Positions 35,126 through 47,240 of a stretch of 64,000 bases of DNA are shown here, one piece after another. Positions within the stretch are counted from its first letter, which is position 1, and every line of letters begins with the position of its first letter. The stretch lies in the NCBI GenBank assembly GCA_964017045.1, contig OZ024808.1:23440918-23504917 (forward strand). Reading direction: 5' to 3'. The notes under the pieces are model-generated. The model saw nothing but the letters and a program-made list of their open reading frames with translations. It ran no database searches and was not told the DNA's origin. The DNA comes from Omphiscola glabra (Eukaryota; Mollusca; Gastropoda; Lymnaeidae). A program made the translations under genes and the position numbers.

Positions 35126-35959
35126 GTGTTACTTTTGATCACTTAAGTCCCTATGACTTTTCCTCAGATGTTTAGAAATAAGATTTAAAATTCCAAACGC
35201 TACAAACGAAGGCTTAAAATGCAAACATCTTGGTTAATTGTTGCGTCTAGGCCAAACTTGGTAAAGACACGTTTCATATTCCCTTTATGAAATATCCACG
35301 GATATCAAACTGATATTATCCACATCGTTTTGTGCAGAAAAAGGGGACGGGGGCAATTTTTGTAAATTGAAAAAAAAATAAAAAATTATCGTTTGCGTTT
35401 CTAAAACAATTTTAATCGGAAAATTTTCCAACTAAACTACTCAAGGATATAACATATTAAAAGATTAAGTTCTTTTGGCGCCGGGATCCCCAACAATAAA
35501 AGTTTGAGACGCAACATCTTTGCAAATTCCTTCCAATATTAATGGGATGCATTAAAAAAAAAAGAATATTTATATGAATGATTTTCATACTTCCACAATC
35601 TTAGGGATAACTAAAATGTGCTCTTTTGAATGAGGATCATGTTTCATTTCAATTGATAAACGGCCATAGATTTTGCATTGGTAGACGGCCATAGACTTTG
35701 CATTGGTAGATGCCATTTTTTAATATGAAATATCTTAAAAGTTAGACTCGTTCTTAAATCATTATCCTTTTAATAAACGAAAAAAACCTTTGTAGCAGTC
35801 CAACACAATTATAATTAGCATTTAATAAACTACAGTTAATTGCGTTGTATATGGGGGTGCACATTTGCTCAAGTATCACGTAGATCAGTGGCGTGCATAA
35901 AGTGTGCTTTGGCGTACCTAGGGGTTTACCGACCTAAGGGTTCTGTTTTTACTTTTATT
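35126..35959. other. AT-rich intergenic DNA
   Basis: It holds a short tandem duplication GGCCATAGATTTTGCATTGG at about 35662-35706 and an isolated CAGTGGCGTGCATAAAG hAT-like end at about 35886. No gene. Confidence 0.4.
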
Positions 35960-36455
35960 GCCACCAATTATATAAATATTCTTATATAAAGTGGTCATCG
36001 GGCTAGTGCCGGCAATCCCAGCAAACAATTATCTCACCCCGCAGAAGCCAGGTCGATCAATCAGAGCCGAACACTCACCAAACACTGGCTTCACCTCTGA
36101 CAACCCCATGAGCAATTACACCCGGAACAATAGCAAATGCTTCACTGTGCCTCGGAGTAACACAGTGCAATATAAACAATCATTCTTCCCACGCACAATC
36201 ATCGCTTGGAACAACCTGGACAACATCGTCGTGAACTCGACATTCATCAAAAGCTTCAAGGCTGCCCTGGCATCTGCTAGGAGCCGTTGGGATGGCAGCA
36301 TCGCTCCCACAACCGTGGCACATATGCCAGTGCGTGGATGGCAGCAACGTACCCTACCAGAACCAGAATATGTGTCAGGACGGAAGAATCACGAGATAGA
36401 GATTCAGACCCAAACAGCATTTAGTCAAAATACGAGGTGGTGCATTTTATGAGTA
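35960..36455 (+). pseudogene. C-terminal end of a CR1/L2-type LINE reverse transcriptase
   Basis: The frame at 35991-36452 gives GLVPAIPANNYLTP near the start, then SFFPRTIIAWNNLDN, and ends with EIEIQT and a stop. The pattern GLVPAIP, then SFFPRT, then W-N-x-L is the hallmark C-terminal end of CR1/L2-like reverse transcriptases in many invertebrates. Everything upstream of this tail, including the catalytic core and endonuclease, is missing, so it is a 5'-truncated copy that still has a fairly intact tail. Confidence 0.8.
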
Positions 36456-37788
36456 TAGCCATATCTCAAAGGCATCACACGGAAACTGTTCAGTCCATAT
36501 TAGATTACATATTTTTAATGACATTATTTTACTGTTTTACTTTCATTATGAGTTTCTTAAAAAATACCAGACAGAATAAGTTTATGTCTCGATGATATAT
36601 TACTGACTTTTCGAAAATCACATAGTGTTGTTACAGTGTCAAACCTCGGCAGTGAAAAAAAAATGTCTCGAAGGGAAAAATAGTCACCTGTGATGATTTA
36701 CCTTAATGGGTATGATCTAGTGTGCCAGGTTTTTCGGCTCCCTGATGCCGAAACATACGGGCAATTTTTATACCGCTTATTTTCGAGCGACACACCTACA
36801 CCATGCACTAATCACACGCAGTTAAAACAAAAAAACAAACAAAAAAACAACCCAAAAAAAGCTACTTCTATTGAAAGTGTGTTTTTTTAAGCTTAAAAAA
36901 AACAATTTACAAAATAAGAAGGGGAAAAAAAAGCCTGTTACGGCTATCCAGCGCGTATTAAATCGTAAACGTTAGTAGTGACCCGTCGCATTGACTGATC
37001 ACGGGTTAAGAACCATTTAATGACGTATTGACTAGCAAGTAGCAAGTAAAAAAGAAGTTTAAAAAAATCAATGAACGGTCCCTGGTGTCGTCCCTTTTCA
37101 TGTTGTTTTTTTCCCCCGAACCTTTGCACATTTCGTCTTGCTTCATCCTGACCGCAGTGGTTCCCACATTACTACAGTGGGGGACGTGTCCACTGGGCCG
37201 CAAAACTTAAATATTTAGGAAGCACCGGACTAAAGCAAGCTCTGTCAAATATTAATTTTCTTTAAAAAAACTAATTTTGCTGTAACCCGTGAGGATTGAA
37301 CTTGGGGTTCGTCACCCCCCCCCCCCTCCGTTACGTCACTCCTTCAGAGTGGGACTGAAGTATTGAATCCGTCTAGTTACGTCACTACGCAAGGAGAAAG
37401 CCAATACACTCATGAATGGCCCGAAATGAGGACGTCATATCATTCAAGGTATATTTTTAATTACTGGCCCCGCCCTCCATTGATGATTAATCGTCTGATT
37501 CTACTACACTCTCTAAACTCGAAACGTTGTGGCTGAGGAGAGGTGAGGGGAGATTGGGGCAGACGTGGGGTCAAGAGAGGTAACAGAAACACACTTGCGT
37601 GGGCCTTACACGCGTAGTTATTGGAAAGTGCAAATGTACTAATATTGAATGTGAAAGGTATGCAGGCCCCTTTAGCAGAGAGGTTCCTAAAATGTAACCA
37701 GTGGCGCCCAGGGGTGCAAAGGCTTGCTCGCGGGGCCCTGTGTAATATTACAAAATGTAATTTTCTTTTAAAGGAATTAATTTAACCG
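36456..37788. other. Intergenic, no gene seen
   Basis: AT-rich with A-runs (36830-36930) and a poly-C run near 37314-37326. An isolated CAGTGGCGCCCAGGGG fragment at about 37699 resembles a hAT end without a partner. Confidence 0.35.
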
Positions 37789-37789
37789 G

Positions 37790-37975
37790 ATAGGACGCGA
37801 TATCTAGTGGACGTGATAGGGCACGATATCTAGTGGACGTGATAGGACGCGATATCTAGTGGACATGATAGGACGCGATATCTAGTGGACGTGATAGGAC
37901 ACGATATCTAGTGGACGTGGTAGATCGCGATATCTAGTGGACGTGATAGGACACGATATCTAGTGGACTTGGAGC
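37790..37975. repeat. 26-bp minisatellite, seven copies
   Basis: Units contain CGATATCTAGTGGACGTGAT then AGGACG or AGGACA. Confidence 0.94.
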
Positions 37976-38189
37976 AAACCAGGAACTCACACAGAAAGAA
38001 ATGTCTGCAGTAGTATTAGCTCGCACTTTTTCTGAACAAATAGATGTCTTCTCTATTCTCTCTATGCTCTCTATAATCTCTATTCTCTCTGTCCTCTCTA
38101 TTCTCTATATACTCTATATTTACTATTGCACGTAAGAACAGAGGGGATATTGGGGAAACTTTGATAGAGCAATGAAGCTGAGAATCACA

Positions 38190-38606
38190 CATGAGCTCCA
38201 AATATGACTACAACGTCCAAGATGCGGCAGCTATCAGCTCCAAATATGACTTCAACGTCCAAGATGCGGAAACCATCAGCTCTAAATATGACTACAGCAT
38301 CCAAGATGTGGCAACCATCAGCTCCAAATATGACTACAACATCCAAGACTACAATGTACAAGATACGGCAACCATCAGCTCCAAATATGACTACAATGTA
38401 CACGATGCGGTACAAGATACGGCAACTATAAGCTCCAATTATGACTACAATGTCCAAGATACGTCAACCATCAGCTCCAAATATGACTACAATGTCCAAG
38501 ATGCGGCAACCATCAGCTCCAAATATGACTACAATATCCAAGATGCGGCAACCATCAGCTCCAAATATGACTACAATGTCCAAGATGCTGCCACCAGTGG
38601 TTCCTA
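38190..38606. repeat. 42-bp minisatellite, about ten copies
   Basis: Units contain CCAAATATGACTACAATGTC then CAAGATGCGGCAACCATCAGCT broken at the unit end. A 42-bp period keeps every frame open. The plus frame reads as a 14-residue repeat SSKYDYNVQDAATI for 138 codons. I treat this as a minisatellite because other frames and strands are open too. Two irregular units near 38340-38425 carry small internal duplications. Confidence 0.93.
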
Positions 38607-38744
38607 AGTCGCATGCGGTTTTTTGAAGGAACCAATAATGATGTCCCAAAACATTAACTTAGCAGATGTCATTTATAAAAGTGCCTCCTGTCCCAGGGAA
38701 AAAATGCTGGCGACACTTGGGCATTTTACTCGCTTGGGAAAAGT

Positions 38745-38835
38745 GATATGGATACTATTATGTGATATGGACACTAGTATTTAATATTGATACTATGATG
38801 TGATATGGATACTATTATGTGATATATATACTATT
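38745..38835. repeat. Short 19-bp repeat
   Basis: About four units of TGATATGGATACTATTATG with substitutions. Confidence 0.75.
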
Positions 38836-39639
38836 ATGCGCGAATGCGACTAATCAAAGCTGTGTACCTTATTGACTACGTCCTATTCAGAATGTGTACA
38901 TATACAAAGTAAGTTTGTTTAGCGCCCCCTTTCAAATCCAACACCTTCGCAAACTCCTTATTCCTAGACGCTGTCGCGAGGGCCGTGCGAGGGGTGTGGG
39001 GGTGGCTATGGGGAAACGAGCGCTTAACTCAGTATTTTCATGAAAAAAATGTGTATTAATATTTAATTTTGGGGTAAGAGGGCGCCAATTTTAAAGATTT
39101 CAAGCTTTTTTTTCCCCCATGGGCCTGGCTGTTGTACAACAAGGGTACAAGCGGAATGTGTGGAGGTGGAGATTACAGCCATTATTTGGGATTTTAAAGT
39201 CCCGTCTTCAACAAGATTATCTTCTATATTCTACGCCAACCAACCGATCTCTAATTAACAAAAACGCTACATGGGGTCCCTAGAGTCGTGTGTGTGTGAC
39301 CGTGGATGGGGAATAGAGAAAGAGAGAGAGAGAGAGAGGGGGGGTAAGGCTTCCAGGCAATCTCATAGCATCCCTGTGCCTTCAGAGGACATCGTGTCAG
39401 GTTTGACACCCTGGATTAGCTCAGCTTCATGACGCACTTCCTTTTGTTTCGATACAGCTGAATCTCTCATGTGGAACTCCTCAAGTTAATAGGTAACGAA
39501 ATGTTGCAATAGGTATTTTAATGTCAACCTAATTAAGTATACGTATAGCTCTGCACACAGAGTGTGAAATGTTCGGTCTTTATTGCATATGTAAACGTTG
39601 AAAAAATTCATACACATTTTTTTGTGTGTCTGGCACCTA
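38836..39639. other. Intergenic, no gene seen
   Basis: It contains a short GA microsatellite near 39317-39340. No gene. Confidence 0.35.
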
Positions 39640-39937
39640 GAGTATGTCATTAAACCACGTCTGGAGATTAGGACTAAGAGTAGGTCATTGAACCAGGTCT
39701 GGAGAGTAGGACTGGTTGTTTAACCAGGTCAGTGATTTAGGATTAAGACTAGGTCATTAAACCAGGTCAGGGGATTAGTATTAAGAGTAGGTCATTAAAC
39801 CAGGTCAGAGTATTAGGATTAAGAGTATGTCATTAAACCAGGTCAGTGGATTGGGATTAAGAGTAGGTCATTTAAGCCAGGTCAGGGGATTAGCATTAAG
39901 AGTAGGTCATTAAACCAGGTCATGGGATAGGGATTAA
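39640..39937. repeat. 38-bp minisatellite
   Basis: About 7.5 units contain GGTCATTAAACCAGGTCAGG then GGATTAGGATTAAGAGTA. Divergence is moderate. Confidence 0.93.
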
Positions 39938-40331
39938 TGATCATTTAAGCTCCTGAAATTTTATTACTTTAACTAAAGCTAAAGGAAAAAAAATTGTTCA
40001 CATAAAGATTTGGATTTAGTTAACATCTTCCTAATAAAAATTAATCTTTTCAAATAATGGATAAGTAAAATCGTGTTCCCAAGAATATAAAATAAAATGC
40101 TTGAAAAACATTAATGACCAATTATAAAGACACATGACAGTATGTTTGAATGGAATTAGAATTGGAAGATCTAATGACTAATTAATACTTTGTAACTTGA
40201 AAGAGACATTTGTAACCCCTAGGCCAGATAGTGTTTATGTACGTGAGTGTGTAGTGTAAGTATGCGTGTGTATGGCTGCGATGGTTTGCGCGTGCGTCTA
40301 TGTCTTAGAGACAAAACAGGTTGACATCACA

Positions 40332-40512
40332 CAGTGGCGTAGTGGGGGGCAAGGGGGGCATCATGCCCCGGGCGCTACTCACAAAGGGGCGCCAAATGGT
40401 ATATTTTACTATAATATTGTATGGTTTTCGAATAGGGGGGCGCTAAAAAAGTATTGGGGGGCGCTAAAAATGTATTGTGCCCCGGGCGCGAGTTAAGCTC
40501 GCTACGCCACTG
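40332..40512. mobile_element. hAT-type MITE with CAGTGGCGTAG termini, copy 1 (181 bp)
   Basis: Perfect 11-bp inverted termini CAGTGGCGTAG and CTACGCCACTG are flanked by ACATCACA and ACATGACA (7 of 8). The interior contains two short GGGGGGCGCTAAAA direct repeats. A nearly identical copy lies about 300 bp downstream. Confidence 0.93.
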
Positions 40513-40814
40513 ACATGACACTCAAACTGCATTTAATACAAAACACAAACGAACCTTTATTTTACATTACATTCATTCTTTTATTATAAAATTGACTTCA
40601 TGTTTTTTTTTTTTTAAAAACCTGGTTTAGATTAAGTCTTGGGTTAGTTGGGTGCGTAGTCTGTATCCCTGTTTTTTCGCCTTTGTTATTATTTTTCTTC
40701 AGAAACACCCATTTTATGTCCGACATACGGATCTCAGACCGGATCATGGTGATGTGACACAGTGATGAAAAACACATTGCTTTGTCATTAATCATACACC
40801 TTCCACCCTTGACT

Positions 40815-41001
40815 CAGTGGCGTAGTGAGGGGGGGGGGCAAAGGGGGCATCATGCCCCGGGTGCTACTCACAAAGGGGCGCCAAATGGTATATTTTACTA
40901 TAATATTGTATGGTTTTCGAATAGGGGGGCGCTAAAAAGGTATTGGGGGGCGCTAAAAGGTATTGTGCCCCGGGATGCGAGTTAAGCTCGCTACGCCACT
41001 G
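40815..41001. mobile_element. hAT-type MITE with CAGTGGCGTAG termini, copy 2 (187 bp)
   Basis: Same termini and interior as copy 1, flanked by a perfect 8-bp duplication CCTTGACT (40807-40814 and 41002-41009). The separate target duplications show that the pair arose by two insertions, not by tandem duplication. Confidence 0.95.
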
Positions 41002-41334
41002 CCTTGACTTTAAACCCCACACCCACACACACTTTACCCACACACAAACACACCGATGAATGAATCAATTTAAATTCTTACCAGGCTCTACGTCTGGAAA
41101 GTCTGTAGACCAAAAAAAAAAAAAAAATGTTGTTTTTTCAGTCTTACACTCCCACGCATATTGTAACCAATCAATGGTCCAAGAATTTCTTTTTTTAATC
41201 TTTCACCCATCTAATGAATGGAGCCCACGCATGCGTGGCCGTGCCGTATGTGTTTGGGAATGTAACCAGGGGTGGTAGAGTTTCCTTTAAAGTACGGCAG
41301 GTGATTACTATTTTCCACGCCAAGCAAAAGGTCG

Positions 41335-41980
41335 TTAAGTAGATCTTTGATAGCAAACAACAATAAACGACGATGCAATCTTTGATATCAAACAACAATA
41401 AATGACGATGCGATCTTTGATATCAAACAACAAGAAATGACGATATTCGCCAGCTGTAGATCTTTGATATCAAATAACAAAGTTAGTTATTCGCCGGCAG
41501 TAGATCTTTGATATCAAACAATAAGAAATGTAGATATTCGCCAGCAGTAGATCTTTGATATCAAATAACAAAGTTATTCACCAGCAGTAGATCTTTGATA
41601 TCAAATAGCAAGAAATGAAGGTATTCGCCAGCAGTAGATCTTTGATATCAAACAACAAGAAATGTAGGTATTCGCCAGCAGTAAATCTTTGATATCAAAT
41701 AACAAAGTTATTCGCCAGCAGTAGATCTTTGATATCAAATAACAAGAAATACCAAAGTTATTCGCCAGCAGTAGATCTTTGATATCAAATAACAAGAAAT
41801 AACAAAGTTATTCGCCAGCAGTAGATCTTTGATATCAAATAACAAGAAATGTAGGTATTCGCCAGCAGTAGATCTTTGATATCAAATAACAAAGTTATTC
41901 GCCAGCAGCAGATCTTTGATATCATACAACAAGAAGTGAAGCTATTCGCCAGCAGTAGATCTTTGATATCAAACAAGAGA
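41335..41980. repeat. Palindrome-bearing repeat, about 16 units of 34-47 bp
   Basis: Units contain CAGTAGATCTTTGATATCAA, then ATAACAAGAAATG and ATTCGCCAG in variable combination. Almost every unit keeps the 12-bp perfect palindrome TTTGATATCAAA while the intervening length varies. Confidence 0.93.
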
Positions 41981-42846
41981 TGACTGTATTCACCATTAGT
42001 ACAGATCGTGCAGTGAGTCAGACAGGTGGTCCCCTGCCCACTCGCGTAGTCTTCGGGGTAAAGCCTGTGTATGCAGGAGATTGGTCTAATCTCACGACCC
42101 TTTCATTAGACCTGTTGGTTGGTGCTCACCCTCACAGACTTCGAAAAAAGCTTTTTAATTTGAGTTGCTGGTGGGGTAAATCAGTTGGTGGAAACACTGG
42201 CGTGGGAAAGCGGGGGCGGAGAGGGGCTTCAGCCCATGGTGCAGTGTTGTTGGTTTTTTTTTTGTAGGATGGGGGAATTATCGATCCATAGCATATTATT
42301 TCTTCACTTTTTGATGTGTATTTTGAAGGAAATATTGTTTTCTTGAGGTAGGCCCAGTAAAATTAAGCACCGCACCGCGCATTACAAACTCTCTACACCC
42401 CTGGGTAGAAAGAAAAATACAGCAAGGGATGTAAATCATCGGAGAGGGGGAGACTTAATTGATTATCTTATTTTTTTTTTTACTGTCGGCATACAGGGCT
42501 TTGCAAAACCTTTGACGCTCTCGGACACACGTAAGATCTCCCTCTAACCTCCAACCCGCTAGGTTTTTTTGCTTTATAAGTTAGCTCCCCGGTATAAATT
42601 GTATAATACAGCTAAAATGCTGTCCATTAATCTTGTTACGCTGGTGTCCTTTTGTAAATTATCCACACACACACAAATCATTTTTTAAAATGCATTTCAT
42701 TTAATTTTTTTCATCATCTTCTAAGGTATGTGAAAACAAATTTTGGTAAACATTTCTTTAATTAAATAGTTTAGTTCTTGTTTATCTACATTGGTTTAAA
42801 AAGATTAATAATATTTTACACAGTTTTTTCCCTTGCATCGCTGACG
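41981..42846. other. 3' flank of the minus-strand gene
   Basis: AT-rich DNA in which the 3' untranslated region of the minus-strand gene at 42847-45460 should begin. I could not fix a poly(A) site. No other gene is seen. Confidence 0.35.
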
Positions 42847-45460
42847 TCACAGATCACTGTTGATATCGATCTTCGCCTCATCCTCGGGCTCGCTGTCGTC
42901 ATAGATGACTGGATCAAATGGGCTTTTATGGGTTGAGTCGTATTTGGCCCACCAAGAAACAGGGACTGTTAGGACAAAATAAAATTTAAAAATCTTTTTG
43001 TCAAAGTATCACTTCTTTCTTTTTTTTTTTAATGTTCTAACAAAAAAGTAAGTTTTACCTAATTGACTAATATTGTTCTAGATAGTATAAATAAATGATG
43101 AACTTTTTATTAAATGATATTTTTTTCATTAAAATTCTCAGATTTGTTTAAAATGAGATTTTGAAATCACAATGAGAGCCCGGCATAGTGGTTCTTTCCC
43201 CTGAGGCAGATGGATTAATTTGCAAACTAGTTATATCCAAAATTTGTTTTAAAAATGCATTAATTTTTAATCAGTTTCACACCATTCCCCATTGTTTCAC
43301 CTGAGGCAATTGACTCTTTTGCCTCACCCCTATCCCAGTTCTGCAGTGAATAATTTCATGAGATAATAAGTACATTCCACATAGTTTCAATAAGCAAATG
43401 AAAACATCCATACTCTCATATTTTTCTTAAATGTACCAAACACTTGATGTGATCCTTGCTTCAAACAGCTAAAGAAATGTGGAGGGCCCCTTCATCGTGT
43501 AATAGAAAACATGTCCATTTTACACCAAAACCTTCAACAACAAATGTTTTAATAATAAAATCACTACATTTATCTGAAAAGTAACTATATTTATTTTTTC
43601 TAAATTTTTATTTTTAAAATGAAAACAAGTTGAGTTTTTTACCATCATGTTCATCCCAGAAGGTATTAAAATTAAACCTTGTTACAAAGACAGTGTAAGC
43701 TTCGGAGAGGTAGTCCACATGTTCCCCAAATTCCTCATATGTGTTGAGTTTGTCTGGGTATGTTTGTTTGTGTGTGTGTGCACGGTATCTTGACCACCAT
43801 CCCCTGGGAACTGCAAGGTCAAAATAACCAATAATAATAAAAATAATGATAATAATGATAATAATGACAATAATGATAATAATAATAATGATAATAATGA
43901 TAATAATGACAATAATGATAATAATAATAATGATAATAATGATAATAATAATAATAATAATAATCATTATCATTATCATAATCATAATAATAATCATAAT
44001 AAGAATGATAAACAACTGTATTATGGCCTTTAAACTTTTTATCAAAATGGTTTTAGTTTTAGTCTTCGTAACAGGTGTAGACCTATATTATATATTTTGA
44101 GATGGTATGTAATATATTTTTAAAAATATTTTACTTCCAGAAAAAAAATGAAATAGATCAAAGAATGTTCAATTGTATGATGATCTACCTCTTCTGACAA
44201 GTTAGAGAACTCTAGTTTATTTCTATTCAATCTGTTACTTCATTTACACACTGATTTTAAACTCATAACTTTGTGGGTTGTGAAACGTGTTAGTGAGCAC
44301 TGCACATTGCATTAGCTTCTCATCTCTGTGTGGCAAACAATTAGAATCAGATTTTACTTTATCATCTTGCAACCAATAATTGATTTAATAAAACCAGAAC
44401 AGCAACCATAAAAGAGCCTTACAAACTTTAATGGATGATATGATGTAATGTGGCGCCCGCGCCCCCCCCCCCCCGGGCCGCTATTCAGGCCAAGGCTCAG
44501 TTAAGCTTGCTTAGAGCTGTCTTACCATCACGCCCATGACCAAGTGTCTTGAAATTCATGTCATTGATGTAGATCCCATCGTTGTCCCTCAGACAATCAA
44601 CAAAGTTTTCAAAATCTTGATATGCTGGGAATTTATGTTGTTCTTTTGGCCTGTAGATCTTTCTCCACCAAATTGACTGACCTGATCAATTATATTTTAA
44701 ATGTAACTAAAAACTAAAATGAAAAAAATAATAGTTAGAGAATATTAATCAGAATTTCAATATTCAATGCAAAAAGCCAAACTCTAATTTTTTTTTAAAT
44801 GTCGCAACTTCAAAATAATTTTTTTTCCCTTAGCTGTTACAAAGCTGTTTATCAGACTCTTAATTAAGTTAACCTCACTTACATGGGTCATGCCATTCCT
44901 CCTCTTCATCATCAGTATTATTATCATTCCTGAGTAGAGAGATGTAGTTGATGATGATCAAGTCTTTTAAATTATGTTAAACAAAAATAAAGCACACAAA
45001 TCTTCAGTGGCTTGTTTAAACAACAACTGATATCATCCTGAGACCAAAAAAAAATTGGTTCTCTGAATTCATTGATTAAACTGTCTCCTTGGATGCTGCT
45101 AGTTCACTGCTGAATAACATTTTTAAAAATCAGGCATTGTAAAAATGTTCCAGGGCTCAGCAAATGATTTTTTTCATTTCTTTTTTTATTGCATTCCCAA
45201 TTTTTAAAAAAGTAATAAATACAAATATATAACTTTTATTTAGCTTCTATTAAGAGTATTTTCTAACAACAATCCTGTTAGTTGCCAGATGACTTAAGTA
45301 ACATAAATATCTTATATTATATGTTGCCAGAAAATAATTATTCCTTTTTATAACTGTATTTAAGACTTTGAAAGCTAAGTGTATTTATAATTTACAATTA
45401 ATTACTCTAAAAAAAATTGAAAAAAATGAATCACTCACTTTTTGGAATTTTCTGTAGCAC
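42847..45460 (-). CDS. 3' part of a spliced gene with tandem Trp-Trp modules, unrecognised
   Basis: Five exons are inferred on the minus strand: 45439-45460 (22 nt), 44883-44929, 44526-44681, 43643-43810 and 42847-42965 with stop TGA. They join in frame to 169 residues; the 5' end is not found. An acidic linker (NTDDEEEEWHDP) precedes three modules opening SIWWRKIY, VPRGWWSRYR and VPVSWWAKYD. The first two continue with a related AYQDFENFVDCL or TYEEFGEHVDYL segment. The last is short and ends in an acidic tail, INSDL. Introns between modules are all phase 1, and donors are GTAAG, GTAAGT, GTAAAA or GTGAGT. An acidic stretch then WW-K/S-K/R-Y recalls linkers between ferlin C2 domains, but no C2 or membrane segment is visible, so I do not name it. 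The 22-nt exon is the least certain. Confidence 0.6.
43822..44012. repeat. (AAT/GAT)n microsatellite in an intron
   Basis: About 190 bp of ATAATAATG/ATAATAATA trinucleotides lie about 12 bp upstream of the acceptor of the 43643-43810 exon on the minus strand. A poly-Ile open frame through it is an artefact. Confidence 0.95.
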
Positions 45461-46603
45461 CTAGACAAAAAATTGAGAAGACAAAATCCAACAGTTTAAA
45501 CACTTAGAAAAATTGTTCTTGTTGTTAATATAAAAATAAAAATTTTCACATGTCAGGAGAAATATGTTTCATGGTGGAAGAACTTAGAATCTTTGTGGAT
45601 AAATAGCTTTGTGTTTTAGAGAAAAAAAAAATGTCTAGGGTGTGTGACCAAAATGACCTCAACGTTCCACGACGGGCTATTAATTGGTTTTCTATTACTA
45701 TGTCAACTTAAAAAAAAAAAAACTCAGGTCAACTGCTCTGTAGCTCTTTTTTGTTGTTGTCAGAAATAAATTTTAAAATAAATAGATAATATAGACATTT
45801 CAATTTACGACTTAAAAGTCAAAGAAGCTACTAAAACATAACTAATATCTGTCATTTTCAAGTCATTTTCAAGTCACAAAGACCAAACATTACCGGTAGT
45901 GAAGAATACCTGAAGTTAAAATTGCAAAAATAGATAAAAATATCAATTTGTCCATTAGAGACCAGATCTCATGAAAAGTAGTTACTATCTAGATTCTAGG
46001 CTAGGTATTTAAGGGCTTAGCATTTACCTCTCTCATCTCTGTCTTATCAGTTAACTGTAGACCTATTTTAAATTGGGTTCATTTTTGCTTACTAAACGTG
46101 GACCAATCGTAAGAAAAGGTCACCGAGCAGATGATAAGCCTTTTAATAGTAAAATTAATGACAGTTACTGTTCAGAAAAATAGAAGACGAATAAAGGCTG
46201 CTTGACTAATGTGTTCAGCATGAAACGTTGAAACTGTGCCCTGGACATAGGCCTATTTATCAAAAGAATTTTGTGTTAAAAGAGTCTAAGTTAGAGGCAA
46301 ATTTACACTGTTACATTATTTTTACACACATTTTTACATGAGTGGGGCCATCCATAATGTATTACGTACACATTTAGGGATAGGGTGGGGGGGGGGGGGC
46401 TGGGCCATCTTAAGGCATCGGCAAACTGGGCTGCTGCCCGGGGTCTTCTTCATGCTCCCCACAGTGTTAATAAAAATATATTTTTGGAAATTGATTTGTT
46501 TTCAAAGTGCGGTGGGAAAGACGTTTTCTGAGTTTTTGAGAACACGTTTTGAGATTATATAACATTTTGGGGTGGGGTGGGGAGTAATTCAATGAGCAAA
46601 TCT
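45461..46603. other. Upstream of the minus-strand gene, no exon fixed
   Basis: Further 5' exons of the minus-strand gene may lie here or beyond. A possible small exon at about 46025-46051 (minus) has an acceptor CTACAG and donor GTAAAT, but its phase does not fit the next exon. A poly-G run lies near 46387-46399. Confidence 0.3.
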
Positions 46604-47240
46604 ACAGCATGCCCTGGTTGACAGTATGCCCTGGTTGACAGTATGCCCTGGGGGACAGTATGCCCTGGGTGACAGCAAGCCCCGGGCGACAGTATGCCCC
46701 GGGTGACAGCATGCCCTGGGTGACAGTATGCCCCGGGCGACAGCATCCCCTGGCGGACAGAATGCCCTGGGTGACAGTATGCCCTGGGTGACAACATTCC
46801 CCGGGTGACAGTATGCTCCGGGTGACAGCATGCCTTGGGTGACAGCATGTACCGGGTGACAGTATGTCCTGGGGGACAGTATGCCCTGGGTGACAGCATG
46901 CCCCGGGCGACAGTATGCCCCGGGCGACAGTATGCCCTGGGTGACAACATTCCCCGGGTGATAGTATGCTCCGGGTGACAGCATGCCCTGGGTGACAGCA
47001 TGCCCCGGGTGACAGCATGTACCGGGTGACAGCATGCCCTGGGGGACAGTATGCCCCGGCTTACAGTATGCCCCGGGTGACAGTATGCCCCGGGTGAAAG
47101 CATGCCCCGTGTGACAGCATGCCCCGGGTGACAGCATATCCCGGGTGACAGCATGCCCTGTGTGACAGTATGCCATGGGTGACAGCATGCCCTGGGTGAC
47201 AGTATGCCCCAGGTGACAGTGTGCCATGTGTGACAGTATG
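46604..47240. repeat. 17-bp minisatellite, about 37 copies
   Basis: Units of CAGTATGCCCCGGGTGA and CAGCATGCCCTGGGTGA. The many CCCGGG sites form short palindromes. Open frames of up to 241 codons on the minus strand are repeat artefacts. Confidence 0.96.

Noticed and set aside
43614..44100. Poly-isoleucine membrane protein frames
   Set aside because: They translate an intronic (AAT/GAT)n microsatellite. Only the 43643-43810 part is a credible exon.
42847..45460. Naming the minus-strand gene a ferlin
   Set aside because: Only the acidic-then-WW linker pattern is similar. No C2 domain or C-terminal membrane segment is visible, and the protein ends right after the last module.
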